Translations under genes and position numbers: made by a program
From: CAZHYV01 sp964537055
GTDB taxonomy: Bacteria > Myxococcota_A > Polyangia > Palsa-1104 > JAEUJZ01
NCBI GenBank assembly: GCA_964537055.1
Contig: CAZHYV010000003.1
Span: 186,001-250,000, forward strand
Reading direction: 5' to 3'
Length of the DNA stretch: 64,000 nt
The notes under the pieces: generated by a model
What the model saw: only the letters and a program-made list of their open reading frames with translations
Database searches by the model: none
Told to the model about the DNA's origin: nothing
Shown here: positions 35,455-44,521 of the stretch, one piece after another
Layout: each line of letters begins with the position of its first letter
Numbering within the stretch: position 1 is the first letter of the stretch

Positions 35455-35775
35455 ATGGCTAACGACATACGCAAGGAAATAAAAAAGGCTTTTCTAGAAG
35501 TCCTGGACCAAAAAATATCCGGAACTAGAAACTCGCAAGAAATTATGAAACACCTTAAACCTCCAGGTTCAAAAGAACTTATCAATGAGGCTTATGCGAT
35601 TGCAGCCCAAAGACTTCGGGAAAAGGGGACTTTTATTTCTCTTATAGACCCGGGCAACGGCGCGGAAGACATTACAACTAGGATAGATTTAGACTTTCTA
35701 AATATTCGCCCTTTCTTCATGACGGTCTTTTTTTGGTATAATGGAGATATGGATATTAAATCTAACGTTGGGTAA
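35455..35775 (+). CDS. Small unknown cargo protein
   Basis: A 106-residue AT-rich gene with GGGAG about 10 nt before the ATG. The product starts with a basic helix (IRKEIKKAFLEVLDQ) and has no known domain. It is transcribed against the late genes and overlaps the end of the portal gene by 14 nt, in the gap between the portal and head units. Confidence 0.5.
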   Translation: MANDIRKEIKKAFLEVLDQKISGTRNSQEIMKHLKPPGSKELINEAYAIAAQRLREKGTFISLIDPGNGAEDITTRIDLDFLNIRPFFMTVFFWYNGDMDIKSNVG

Positions 35776-37318
35776 TTCTTAAATCAAACTCCTCGGCAAC
35801 CTGCTCAGGATCTGGATCGAGCCCCAGCTTTTCCTTCGCCGCAACAAAAATGCCCATGCGTGCCGTGGGGTCTGCTTTGCGGTCTACCACCCAGTGGCAC
35901 TTCGGAATGACCCCGCAAATTTCTTCGGGAGAGTATCCACTTGCTGCCGCTAACGCAGAGACGTTCTTTTCCACCACATACCGGATCAACGTCCGGTACG
36001 TTTCTGCCGAAAGCCGTGCATCAATCCGCTGTGTACTTTCTCCCTGATCCGCATGGGTATCTGCCGCCCCGTAGCTTCCGACCGCCCCCAGCTCAAACTG
36101 AAGCGTGGCGCCGGCGACCAGCTTACTCATCTCCGTGTTGATGGCGCCCCAAATGGCGGCATGCATGCCTCGGGCATCCACCCCCGCAGGAATCGGGGCA
36201 TGTTTGAGCTCGCCCCATTTCTTCTTAATCACCTGCGGAATCCCAAGGCCATGGTCACGCAGTGCCGCTTCGCAATCGGCTTTGTCCTCATCCGAAGAGA
36301 ATCCATCGCCATCGTCCATTTGTAAATACGGTGTTGGAACCCCGTAGGTTTCTAAGATGGTGCCCCACCGCGCGATGCTTTGGTGCTTAATCAAGTGCAA
36401 ATAGTGCGCCGCAAACATGTAGCCCCGCTGCCGCATGTATCCATCGCCAAACGCACGATGCAGTAGAATCTTATGCGTGGGCTCGTTCGTCTCGGGGTTC
36501 ACAAACGGGTCGACAAAGCCGCCGGCCCCCATATCAATATAGCCTCGGTCATTCATGATATCGAAGCGCCAATGACGGTTAAAGATGCTCTCGAGACTGG
36601 CAATCGCTTCTGCCTCCACCAGGGTACGCACCTTCCCACGAACCACAGGGATGCGTTTTCTCCGGTAAACAATCTCTTGCGAGCTAAACCCGCTCGCATT
36701 GGCAATCAGAAGCTCGCCCGCACTGCTATCAAAGCCATCAATGTCATCGAAGACCGCACGAACAAAGTTACAGACAAAGAGGGCCACATCCGTATGGTCA
36801 AAGGGCTTCACCCGAAAAGGAGACTGAAACACCGCTTCCCGACGGCTCCGGTCCACTGCCTGAAGATGTGCATCTCGCCTGAGAATCTGCAAATCCATAT
36901 CCGATTTGCGGACCATGTGGCCCGTGGTATCCACCTCCCGATGCACCGAAGTAATCCGATCCAGCGTCAGGCCTGTCCCCGCATACGTGGAAAAGCTGGC
37001 GGGCGTAGGTCCTGCCCGCGAGGTGAACCGCCCGTATTGCGCTTCTTTCGAACCGAGCAGGGCTTGTTGCTTGGCATCGACGTGCAACCAAGGCTGGAGG
37101 TACGTGGTATTGCCTGCTCCTTCGACTTCCTTGGGTGCTTGTCCTGGAGCAGAACGGAGGTTCTCTCCTCGGGCCATGGTGTGATGGATTGTGTTTTGAA
37201 TAACGTTTTTGAGAGATATCTTTTGTGGAACCCACGAGGAAGCAGGGAGAGTGAGCACCTGCATCAGGGCTCTGAGCTTGTTCCGGACATTTTGAAGCCA
37301 GGGGGTATCTTCCTTCAC
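35762..37318 (-). CDS. Portal protein, DUF935 family (Mu gp29)
   Basis: The likely start is GTG 37318, because the TACTCT late element lies 6 nt upstream; the open frame extends to 37387 but crosses that element. The 518-residue product has the DUF935 features: a central MGAGGFVDPF and RAFGDGYMRQRGYMFAAHYLHLI, then GVPTPYL and GAINTEMSKLVAGATLQFE near the C-terminal third. It would form the dodecameric portal. It is alone in its unit. No gpF/gp30 minor head gene follows, unlike in Mu. Confidence 0.85.
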   Translation of the reverse strand: MKEDTPWLQNVRNKLRALMQVLTLPASSWVPQKISLKNVIQNTIHHTMARGENLRSAPGQAPKEVEGAGNTTYLQPWLHVDAKQQALLGSKEAQYGRFTSRAGPTPASFSTYAGTGLTLDRITSVHREVDTTGHMVRKSDMDLQILRRDAHLQAVDRSRREAVFQSPFRVKPFDHTDVALFVCNFVRAVFDDIDGFDSSAGELLIANASGFSSQEIVYRRKRIPVVRGKVRTLVEAEAIASLESIFNRHWRFDIMNDRGYIDMGAGGFVDPFVNPETNEPTHKILLHRAFGDGYMRQRGYMFAAHYLHLIKHQSIARWGTILETYGVPTPYLQMDDGDGFSSDEDKADCEAALRDHGLGIPQVIKKKWGELKHAPIPAGVDARGMHAAIWGAINTEMSKLVAGATLQFELGAVGSYGAADTHADQGESTQRIDARLSAETYRTLIRYVVEKNVSALAAASGYSPEEICGVIPKCHWVVDRKADPTARMGIFVAAKEKLGLDPDPEQVAEEFDLRITQR

Positions 37319-37324
37319 AAAAGC

Positions 37325-37334
37325 AGAGTAGCTA
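37325..37334 (-). promoter_or_regulatory. Late-promoter element, portal unit
   Basis: On the minus strand TAGC-TACTCT, then 6 nt and GTG. Here the element is part of the 16-bp palindrome GCAGAGTAGCTACTCTGC (37323-37340), the only copy with this symmetry. Confidence 0.65.
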
Positions 37335-37395
37335 CTCTGCCTTCTTCTCAAGGAGGGCTTTGCTTGTTTTTGGCGAAGTCTCGCCAACCGTTTCT

Positions 37396-37641
37396 CTAGA
37401 TGCTTTTGTGTCTGTTCACAAAGGTGAATTTTTCTTCCAACACAGAGAGGAAAGCAAGGGCTGGGAGATCATAGAAGGCAAGATGAGCTGCAAAGGCAGA
37501 TGCTTGTCCCTCACTCATGAGAAAGAGAAGCGATTCTGCTACCAGTTTGAGAGCTTGGTGCTCGGTAGAAGGAACGACATACCTTTTTGAGATTTGTTCG
37601 AGAATCTGGCAAGAGAATTCGGCAAGAGCGAGTATCAACAT
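37396..37641 (-). CDS. Possible small protein
   Basis: An 81-residue frame of unknown function beginning at ATG 37641 with only a weak purine-rich site upstream. The composition is hydrophobic-helical (LILALAEFSC, ESLLFLMSEG). It lies upstream of the portal promoter element. No family is recognised and it may not be a gene. Confidence 0.3.
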   Translation of the reverse strand: MLILALAEFSCQILEQISKRYVVPSTEHQALKLVAESLLFLMSEGQASAFAAHLAFYDLPALAFLSVLEEKFTFVNRHKSI

Positions 37642-37953
37642 AAGAATCCGCTCTTACGGAGTGTTGGGAGCAAAACCTTGGGGATGAAAGGTAACGTGTG
37701 ATAGTCGATTCGAGATTCAGGCAGGCTATGAAAAATCAAAGAAATAGCAGATTTCTGCGAAATCGTCAGGGAAACCTCCAAAACATCAGCTCCCCACACC
37801 TGCAATTCTTACATGAATTTTCCATGAGGTGCCCTGCATGCTATTTAGGATTTTTCTCTCTTTCTCTCATACAATCGTTCTTTGGAAAGATTGATGTTGC
37901 TTTTAAGGTAAGTTTACTTATTTCTTCTACCAAAGAAAGCAGAGGTTCTAAAG
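37642..37953. other. Gap upstream of the small lipoprotein
   Basis: About 310 bp with no supported gene. The plus frame reaching in from 37698 lacks a ribosome site and is out of frame with the lipoprotein. It should hold the promoter of the lipoprotein gene; no box stands out. Confidence 0.35.
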
Positions 37954-38316
37954 ATGAGACTAGAACGATGTCTATTTATTACAATGTTGTCTGTATTGAT
38001 GTGCTTCGGTTGTGCGCCAACTCCTACAAATCCCCTTGTTACTCCTGCTCCTTCGTTCCCTGGAAGGATGATTATTTATCGAGGAGACCCAGTATTGTTA
38101 GCAAAAAAGGAAAAGTGTGAGAATACGAAGAAATGGGTTGGCAATACTCAAATATCACTTTGTTACTGGGTGGATAAAGCGCAGATGTGTTTCCACAGAA
38201 GTGGTAACATAAATCCTAACGATTGTGATACTAACGATCCAGTTCTTGGTGGTGAATGTCAAAGAGTGAGATGGGAGGCCGCCACATGTCTTATGGTAAA
38301 TCAAGCTAACGAGTAA
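37954..38316 (+). CDS. Small Cys-rich lipoprotein (cargo)
   Basis: A 120-residue lipoprotein with signal MRLERCLFITMLSVLMCFGC, the Cys at residue 20 being the likely lipidation site. The mature part has five further cysteines and no known domain. AGAGG precedes the start. It is on the plus strand between terminase and portal units. Phage lipoproteins of this kind often block receptors or DNA entry; here this is only a possibility. Confidence 0.6.
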   Translation: MRLERCLFITMLSVLMCFGCAPTPTNPLVTPAPSFPGRMIIYRGDPVLLAKKEKCENTKKWVGNTQISLCYWVDKAQMCFHRSGNINPNDCDTNDPVLGGECQRVRWEAATCLMVNQANE

Positions 38317-38521
38317 GAACAGATACGCCGTGTCAAACTTTATTGGTTAGAGGGGAAATCCTAGGTAGTATCATATGTCCCCAGGGATGCGCTCCATAGA
38401 ATCCTTTTGGATATACACTGCTCAGCATGGGAACCTAGACAGATCCTCAAACAGGTGCAAGAAATGTCCTACTAGAACGAGTTTTTCAATTTCAAGGATA
38501 TTTCTGATGAAGTGCCCTTAA

Positions 38522-40126
38522 CTAAACGCCGACCTGAATTTCTCGCCGCCCAATGGATAGCCGGGCGCTGATCACTTTCATGGAAGCTTGCCTTGGGGGC
38601 ATCACCCACCAAGCGACATAGCCCGCCGTATCCGTGAGGTGGGCATAGAGTCCTGCAGGATAAGCTCCGTACTTCCCTTGCTTGCTTTTGCATTGCTTGA
38701 GTGCCATTTGCATCCGAGCTGCCTGTGGGTCCACACTCATTCGCTTCTCTGCCAAGAGCCGATTGATCAGGGCCACCCGCTGGTGGATGGGAGGATTGGC
38801 TCCATGTAACGATTTGGTACCCCGCTTTGGCTGCGGTCCTTCGATATGCCACCTCCTTGCCCGAAATACGCTCCATGAATCTTTACCACTGCGGTGTTTG
38901 CCATCTTGCCAATCTCCCGAGGCGTCCCCAATCCACAAGAGATTTTCCGGGGTATAAAGGCCTTGATCTTCCACCTCATCGAGGAGTTGGTCCTCATTGC
39001 CCCGCTCGACGATAAAGTCATCGATACACCAAAGCTGCGGGCGGTCGAAGGTCCCGAAGATTTTCCAGATGGAGCCGGCCATATGGGGCGTCCCTTGGAA
39101 GTCAGCTCCCCCTAGATACGCATAGGCGTATCCTGTTTTTCTCTTGGTAAACTCTTGGGTGATGTCTTCCAGCAGAGGAACCAAAGCCAGCCCATTCCGA
39201 ATCTCGTCCCATTCATAATAGGCATAGTCTCCCACGGGTAGAATGAGGCCCTCGTCATCGGCACGGGCTCCCGCAGGGTCGAGCCGCTTCATGATGTTCC
39301 CGGCACGCTTCCGGGCCTCGGCATCAATGGCATCGTTCAGGCGGCTCTCTATCCGAAAGAACGCAACCTCATGGGGTCTCCCTTGCGCCTTGGCCTTTTC
39401 GTACGCTTGCCACTCATTCACCACCCACGAACCCCTCTCTCTGCGAGGCGCATTGGTAGCTATGACGACGAGGCCCCCTTTGTCCGATACGGCTCCAACG
39501 GCATGAAAGAGCACATCGCTGCTCATCTTGGCGCCTTCGTTCTGAAACACAATGTCGGCGCGCCCTCGCTTGACGGTATCGGGGTCGTCCGCACTCAGAT
39601 TGGTGAGGGTGGGTCCATGAACCAGGGTGTATCGACGTTTAGGCCATTCTCGGTAGGAATACCAATCCGAAGGAAGATTTTCTTGGATCTCACGATCCAA
39701 TTCGTCCCGCTCTGCATGAGAGACGGAGATGAGCCAGCCAATCAAAGGGCTTCCCTGAATCCGAGGGACGTCAATTAAGGTTGCTAAGGTGCAGAGCAGT
39801 CCCATATGCGTTTTCCCCCCACGCCGTCCTCCAATGGCAATCGCGGCAGAGACACTCCGCGGAGACCCTTCCCGAAACGCCTTGAGCCAGCCGGCAAACC
39901 ACCGTACAAACTCCACTTGACTTGGTCGCATCTCAATCACCCGTGCAGATTCGGGCTCTGTCTTTACAAAGCAGCGGTCCTGATGATCCCACCGTCCTCC
40001 GGCAAAAAGAAGCGTCTCTTTCGATCTTCCCTCCCGAAGGATCAAACAGAGGTCCTGATACCGATGCTCAGGACGCTGTGCTTCTTGAAAGGTCTGGAGT
40101 ACACGGTGAATGGAGAGCACGGACAT
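38522..40126 (-). CDS. Terminase large subunit (Mu gp28-like)
   Basis: A 534-residue packaging ATPase/nuclease. The Walker A motif is GGRRGGKT at residues 99-106, followed by the ATPase strand ADIVFQNEGAKMS and a coupling segment VIATNAPRRERG. The nuclease domain starts near YAYLGGADFQGTPH with its first acidic residue. The start overlaps the small subunit by 59 nt. It would translocate DNA into the prohead through the DUF935 portal. Confidence 0.88.
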   Translation of the reverse strand: MSVLSIHRVLQTFQEAQRPEHRYQDLCLILREGRSKETLLFAGGRWDHQDRCFVKTEPESARVIEMRPSQVEFVRWFAGWLKAFREGSPRSVSAAIAIGGRRGGKTHMGLLCTLATLIDVPRIQGSPLIGWLISVSHAERDELDREIQENLPSDWYSYREWPKRRYTLVHGPTLTNLSADDPDTVKRGRADIVFQNEGAKMSSDVLFHAVGAVSDKGGLVVIATNAPRRERGSWVVNEWQAYEKAKAQGRPHEVAFFRIESRLNDAIDAEARKRAGNIMKRLDPAGARADDEGLILPVGDYAYYEWDEIRNGLALVPLLEDITQEFTKRKTGYAYAYLGGADFQGTPHMAGSIWKIFGTFDRPQLWCIDDFIVERGNEDQLLDEVEDQGLYTPENLLWIGDASGDWQDGKHRSGKDSWSVFRARRWHIEGPQPKRGTKSLHGANPPIHQRVALINRLLAEKRMSVDPQAARMQMALKQCKSKQGKYGAYPAGLYAHLTDTAGYVAWWVMPPRQASMKVISARLSIGRREIQVGV

Positions 40127-40703
40127 GCGTAAGCTCCACAGAGTGAGAGGTGTTCTTTTTGGCTTGGTATCGCCTTGCCAGTTGTGCGGTGTGCGCTTGT
40201 TCTTTCACATAGCCGAGGCGAGCAATGGCTGTGCCCAGGACCTCCCATCTCTTCAGGGTTTCTTCTGTGATCTCATGCTGACACTGCTCGTAAAGGAGCG
40301 TTACTAACTGAAAATAGGCCCAGGCGACCGCGGCCATGGCATCGCCCAGAGGGGGGTGGGACGAGGCAAGGTCACACGTGACTCCGTCCACTTGATTCCG
40401 AAGTCTTACCGCCTGCTCTGATCGGAGGGCTTTGTCTTTGAGCATCCCCAGTTTGGCTAAGGTACTGGTCACCACCCGTACTCGGAGGAGATCAGACTGG
40501 CTTCCTTGACACGCTGCCTGAATGCAGACGAGGCCCACATCATTGGCCCAAGTCACGCAGGCTTCGACTCCTTGCAAAAGCGGAGGAGGAACGAGGGAGG
40601 GAAACAAGGAGGGTGGACTGTTCAAGGCAAGGCATTCCTTCTTCCGCTTCCGTTGCGCAGCGCCACTGAGCCGCTTCCCCGTAAGCGGGTGATAACTAGG
40701 CAT
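40068..40703 (-). CDS. Terminase small subunit-like protein
   Basis: The start is ATG 40703, 6 nt after a TACTCT late element; the frame extends further upstream over it. The 211-residue protein has an N-terminal basic part (GKRLSGAAQRKRKKE) and a helical rest, and directly precedes the large terminase, with which it overlaps. Small terminases have this size, position and basic end, but sequence similarity is not obvious, so the name rests on context. Confidence 0.65.
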   Translation of the reverse strand: MPSYHPLTGKRLSGAAQRKRKKECLALNSPPSLFPSLVPPPLLQGVEACVTWANDVGLVCIQAACQGSQSDLLRVRVVTSTLAKLGMLKDKALRSEQAVRLRNQVDGVTCDLASSHPPLGDAMAAVAWAYFQLVTLLYEQCQHEITEETLKRWEVLGTAIARLGYVKEQAHTAQLARRYQAKKNTSHSVELTHVRALHSPCTPDLSRSTAS

Positions 40704-40709
40704 AAACCC

Positions 40710-40720
40710 AGAGTAGCCAG
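40710..40720 (-). promoter_or_regulatory. Late-promoter element, terminase unit
   Basis: On the minus strand CTGGC-TACTCT, then 6 nt and ATG. Confidence 0.7.
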
Positions 40721-40928
40721 GCTTCTTGAGGCCCTCATGAAAAAGCCGAGTCCAAAGATACTGAAAAGAAAAACCTATCAAAGCAGGGCACCGGGCGCCC
40801 TTAGGGGGAAAATTCCCTCAAAAGAACGTGCCTCCCGCGCTGTTTTTGCGCCCTTATAAAATTCACAAAACTTCCCTTGTTCCTATACAGCCCCCACGCT
40901 AGGATGGCTTCTATTGCTAGGGAGTAAA

Positions 40929-41336
40929 ATGAGAGCTCAGCTAAAACATTTACACAGCCCAGATGTTCTAGATTTGGCTACTTATAGACCCGTTCCTCCT
41001 AATCGGTTTGGCTTCTTACTTCAAACAATGATAGGCCCAGAAGGAAATCACGACGTAGAGGCATTTGATATCATGGTGTGTACTCAAACTTGGCTAGAAA
41101 AAGAGTATGGTCTTGAGGAAGCGTTTGACCTCATGCTGCTTGTAGAGCCTTATGGTTCTGAGGAGGTGTTCATCGGAAAGCAGCACCTCATCGTACCTGA
41201 GTATGATTATGAAAGAATTGTAAAAATCATCAAAGACTATACGGAGTCATGCTCGGGAGATACTTGGGAGGAAGTAGTCCACAAGCTCAGTCGTTTAGGA
41301 AAGAACGAGTTTGAGGGGTATTCCTTCTCCTACTGA
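40929..41336 (+). CDS. Imm8-family immunity protein (orphan cargo)
   Basis: The ATG at 40929 has GGGAG upstream. The 135-residue protein matches Imm8 immunity proteins: RAQLKHLHSPDVLDLATY, then FGFLLQTMIGPEG and FDIMVCTQTWLEKEYG, the family's characteristic order. Imm8 proteins neutralise polymorphic toxins delivered between bacteria. No toxin gene lies next to it, so it is an orphan that could protect the lysogen against toxins of neighbours. It is on the plus strand between the sigma and terminase units. Confidence 0.8.
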   Translation: MRAQLKHLHSPDVLDLATYRPVPPNRFGFLLQTMIGPEGNHDVEAFDIMVCTQTWLEKEYGLEEAFDLMLLVEPYGSEEVFIGKQHLIVPEYDYERIVKIIKDYTESCSGDTWEEVVHKLSRLGKNEFEGYSFSY

Positions 41337-41346
41337 ATCTCTCTCC

Positions 41347-41919
41347 TCAACAAACCTCAGGAGAAGAGGCACAACTTTCTTCGATCAGATCTTGGAAGTG
41401 TAGCCCTTGCTGATACGCGAGAGCGACCTCGAACCGAGCGGAAGAGAGGGAGGGGATTCGATCTTGCATCTCTTTGATGGTTGGTTTACGACCTAGTTCT
41501 CTTTCAAGTGTTCGGAGGGTTTTCTTCACAAGCCGTCGATCCGCCAGCACATTCTGAGGCACATGCACAAGGGGCCATTTCTTCTCTACAAAACGGCTGA
41601 CTTGATATCGCATGCGGTGAATGGCATAGGTCGTAAAAAACGTGGCCTTCTTTGGATCCCACAGATGAATGGCTTCTAGTAGACCAACGACTGCCTGTTG
41701 ACGGAGGTCTTCCTGAGGGATGTGAGGGGTTCGCCATCTCTCCGCATAACTGTATGCAAGGGAGAGATGCTTAAGAAGAAACCGTCCGATTGCCTTAGAA
41801 TGAGCTGGACTACCTTTTTGGAGCTCAGCTATGGATGCAAGCATATCCACTGACTCCTGTTGCATAGCATTCAGGTTAAAACGGACAGACGGGGGCAGGG
41901 GAGGGGAGCAGGAGAGCAT
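41347..41919 (-). CDS. Prophage sigma factor lacking region 4
   Basis: A 190-residue sigma70-like protein. Region 2 spans about residues 48-120: EDLRQQAVVGLLEAIHLWDP, then FFTTYAIHRMRYQVSRFVEKK and VHVPQNV. Region 3 follows (LERELGRKPTIKEMQDRI to FQDLIEE). Region 4, which reads the -35 box, is absent. In region 2.4 the housekeeping residues W433, W434, Q437 and T440 correspond to H, R, Y and S, so -10 recognition should differ. Its own ATG lies 6 nt after a TACTCT element. I infer that it directs core RNA polymerase to the ten late elements and activates itself. Confidence 0.8.
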   Translation of the reverse strand: MLSCSPPLPPSVRFNLNAMQQESVDMLASIAELQKGSPAHSKAIGRFLLKHLSLAYSYAERWRTPHIPQEDLRQQAVVGLLEAIHLWDPKKATFFTTYAIHRMRYQVSRFVEKKWPLVHVPQNVLADRRLVKKTLRTLERELGRKPTIKEMQDRIPSLSSARFEVALAYQQGLHFQDLIEESCASSPEVC

Positions 41920-41925
41920 ATAGAA

Positions 41926-41936
41926 AGAGTAGCCAA
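41926..41936 (-). promoter_or_regulatory. Late-promoter element, sigma factor gene
   Basis: On the minus strand TTGGC-TACTCT, then 6 nt and ATG. It would make expression of the sigma factor autocatalytic. Confidence 0.7.
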
Positions 41937-42010
41937 TCTAGTTACCTAGTCTACACATATGTTTAGTAGTAAGGCGAATAAATCCTTCCGAAAAATTTTA
42001 GCGAATATGC

Positions 42011-42094
42011 TTTTTGTAAGAGATTGAAATTATTACAAAATTCAGAATAAAAATTACATTGGAAGACATGTAAGTTCCCAATCTTATACAAAAA
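42011..42094. promoter_or_regulatory. Inverted repeat in the divergent sigma / integrase control region
   Basis: TTTTTGTAAGAGATTG (42011-42026) and CAATCTTATACAAAAA (42079-42094) are inverted copies matching at 14 of 16 positions, 52 bp apart, in the AT-rich 278-bp gap between the sigma gene and the plus-strand integrase operon. They could be operators or integrase/excisionase arm sites. Confidence 0.4.
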
Positions 42095-42197
42095 TTGAAC
42101 TAGACAAAAAAACAGGCATCTGATTACTTACCATTTGTTCAGTATCGATTGCTAAACACTGAGCTGCTTGGAAATAACCTTTTGTAGGAGAAAGCTG

Positions 42198-42485
42198 ATG
42201 GCATTAGAGTATGAGTATGTTCGGAACGCCTTTCATCAAGCCATGGAGCGTTCCATTGAGACTTTTTTCCGGACCATCGCCACCTTATTTGCTCTACATC
42301 AAGAACAGATGAAAGAAGCCTCTTCCCCAAGAGAAGTCGTCGATGATCCATCACCTTCCACCCAATCTCCAGAAAGCCCTTCGTTCGACTTCAAATTAGA
42401 AGAGGCTTTACAGCCAAGCGATATTGAGCGAAAAAAAGCTCAACATGTTTTAGAAAAAATGGGATGGAAACTCTCAAATACCTAA
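42198..42485 (+). CDS. Small protein upstream of integrase (possible excisionase or regulator)
   Basis: The ATG at 42198 has TAGGAG about 9 nt upstream. The 95-residue product is acidic, with a helical N-terminus (EYVRNAFHQAMERSIETFF) and a C-terminal ERKKAQHVLEKMGWKL helix; no clear DNA-binding motif. It is 25 bp upstream of the integrase ribosome site and co-directional, so a role in integration control is plausible but unproven. Confidence 0.5.
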   Translation: MALEYEYVRNAFHQAMERSIETFFRTIATLFALHQEQMKEASSPREVVDDPSPSTQSPESPSFDFKLEEALQPSDIERKKAQHVLEKMGWKLSNT

Positions 42486-42510
42486 TAGAAAAATAGATCA
42501 GGAGGTCAAA

Positions 42511-43762
<1,252 letters not shown>

Positions 43763-43799
43763 TTCTTTCGCAAATCCTAGGGGGGGGAGAAATCATTGG

Positions 43800-44450
43800 C
43801 TACAGTTTTTCCGATGAAGATGCCGTGGCTCCGTTCGGCACACAAAGGGAGGTATGAGATGCATCTAACAACTTCTTTAAAAGAGCATTTTCTTCTTTTA
43901 GAAAGGGCTCGCGATACGCGGAGTCTCGTATAAGGACTCCCCAAAACACTAAGTCTTTGGTAGAATTTCTTGTGAAGATGATATCCCAAACAGTTGCAAA
44001 TTCGCCAGCAATCCCAACAGAGCAATAGGGCAGGGGTACATTATTCTGACAAGAGAGGATATCCTCAGCTTTCATAAGCTCACGAAGTCTTTTTCCAATG
44101 CTTACAAGCTCCTTCGTGATTTGTTCCCCGCAAAGATGACGAGAGCGGGGGTGCTTAGGGTCATCATCTGACTCCCCGTGAGTATTTTGGATGATCCAAA
44201 TCCCTTGAGCCGGACGGATAAGGTTTTCTAGAAGCCTTGGTTTCTTTGCAATCTGTTTTACTAAGGAAGTGCTCAAAACATTTGGCTTCTTCCCAGGGCT
44301 AAAGCTGAATTGCTTTTGGCGAGGAAGAAATTCAGCAGAGGTTTCTTGTGCTTCTAAAAGCGCGTTTGGAGGCTCGCTTGAAAAAGCAGGTACAGCCGAT
44401 ACAAAAACTAAGAAGATAAAACAGGTTTTTAATATAGCTCGAAGTAGCAT
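43800..44450 (-). CDS. Exported protein of unknown function
   Basis: A 216-residue protein with a signal peptide (basic start, LKTCFIFLVFVSAVPAFS, cleavage about residue 24). AGGAG lies 10 nt upstream of the ATG. Three cysteines in the mature part and a Ser-rich C-terminus; no domain recognised. First host gene to the right of the prophage, on the same strand as the tRNA. Confidence 0.6.
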   Translation of the reverse strand: MLLRAILKTCFIFLVFVSAVPAFSSEPPNALLEAQETSAEFLPRQKQFSFSPGKKPNVLSTSLVKQIAKKPRLLENLIRPAQGIWIIQNTHGESDDDPKHPRSRHLCGEQITKELVSIGKRLRELMKAEDILSCQNNVPLPYCSVGIAGEFATVWDIIFTRNSTKDLVFWGVLIRDSAYREPFLKEENALLKKLLDASHTSLCVPNGATASSSEKL

Positions 44451-44521
44451 AAACTGAATTCTCCTATTTCTTTCTACGATAAATCTACTTTTTCGTCTAC
44501 CACTCGTATATAACTCATGGC

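Noticed and set aside
36473..37399. 308-codon plus-strand frame opposite the portal gene
   Set aside because: It is the complement shadow of a well-supported DUF935 portal gene, with no ribosome site or family motif.
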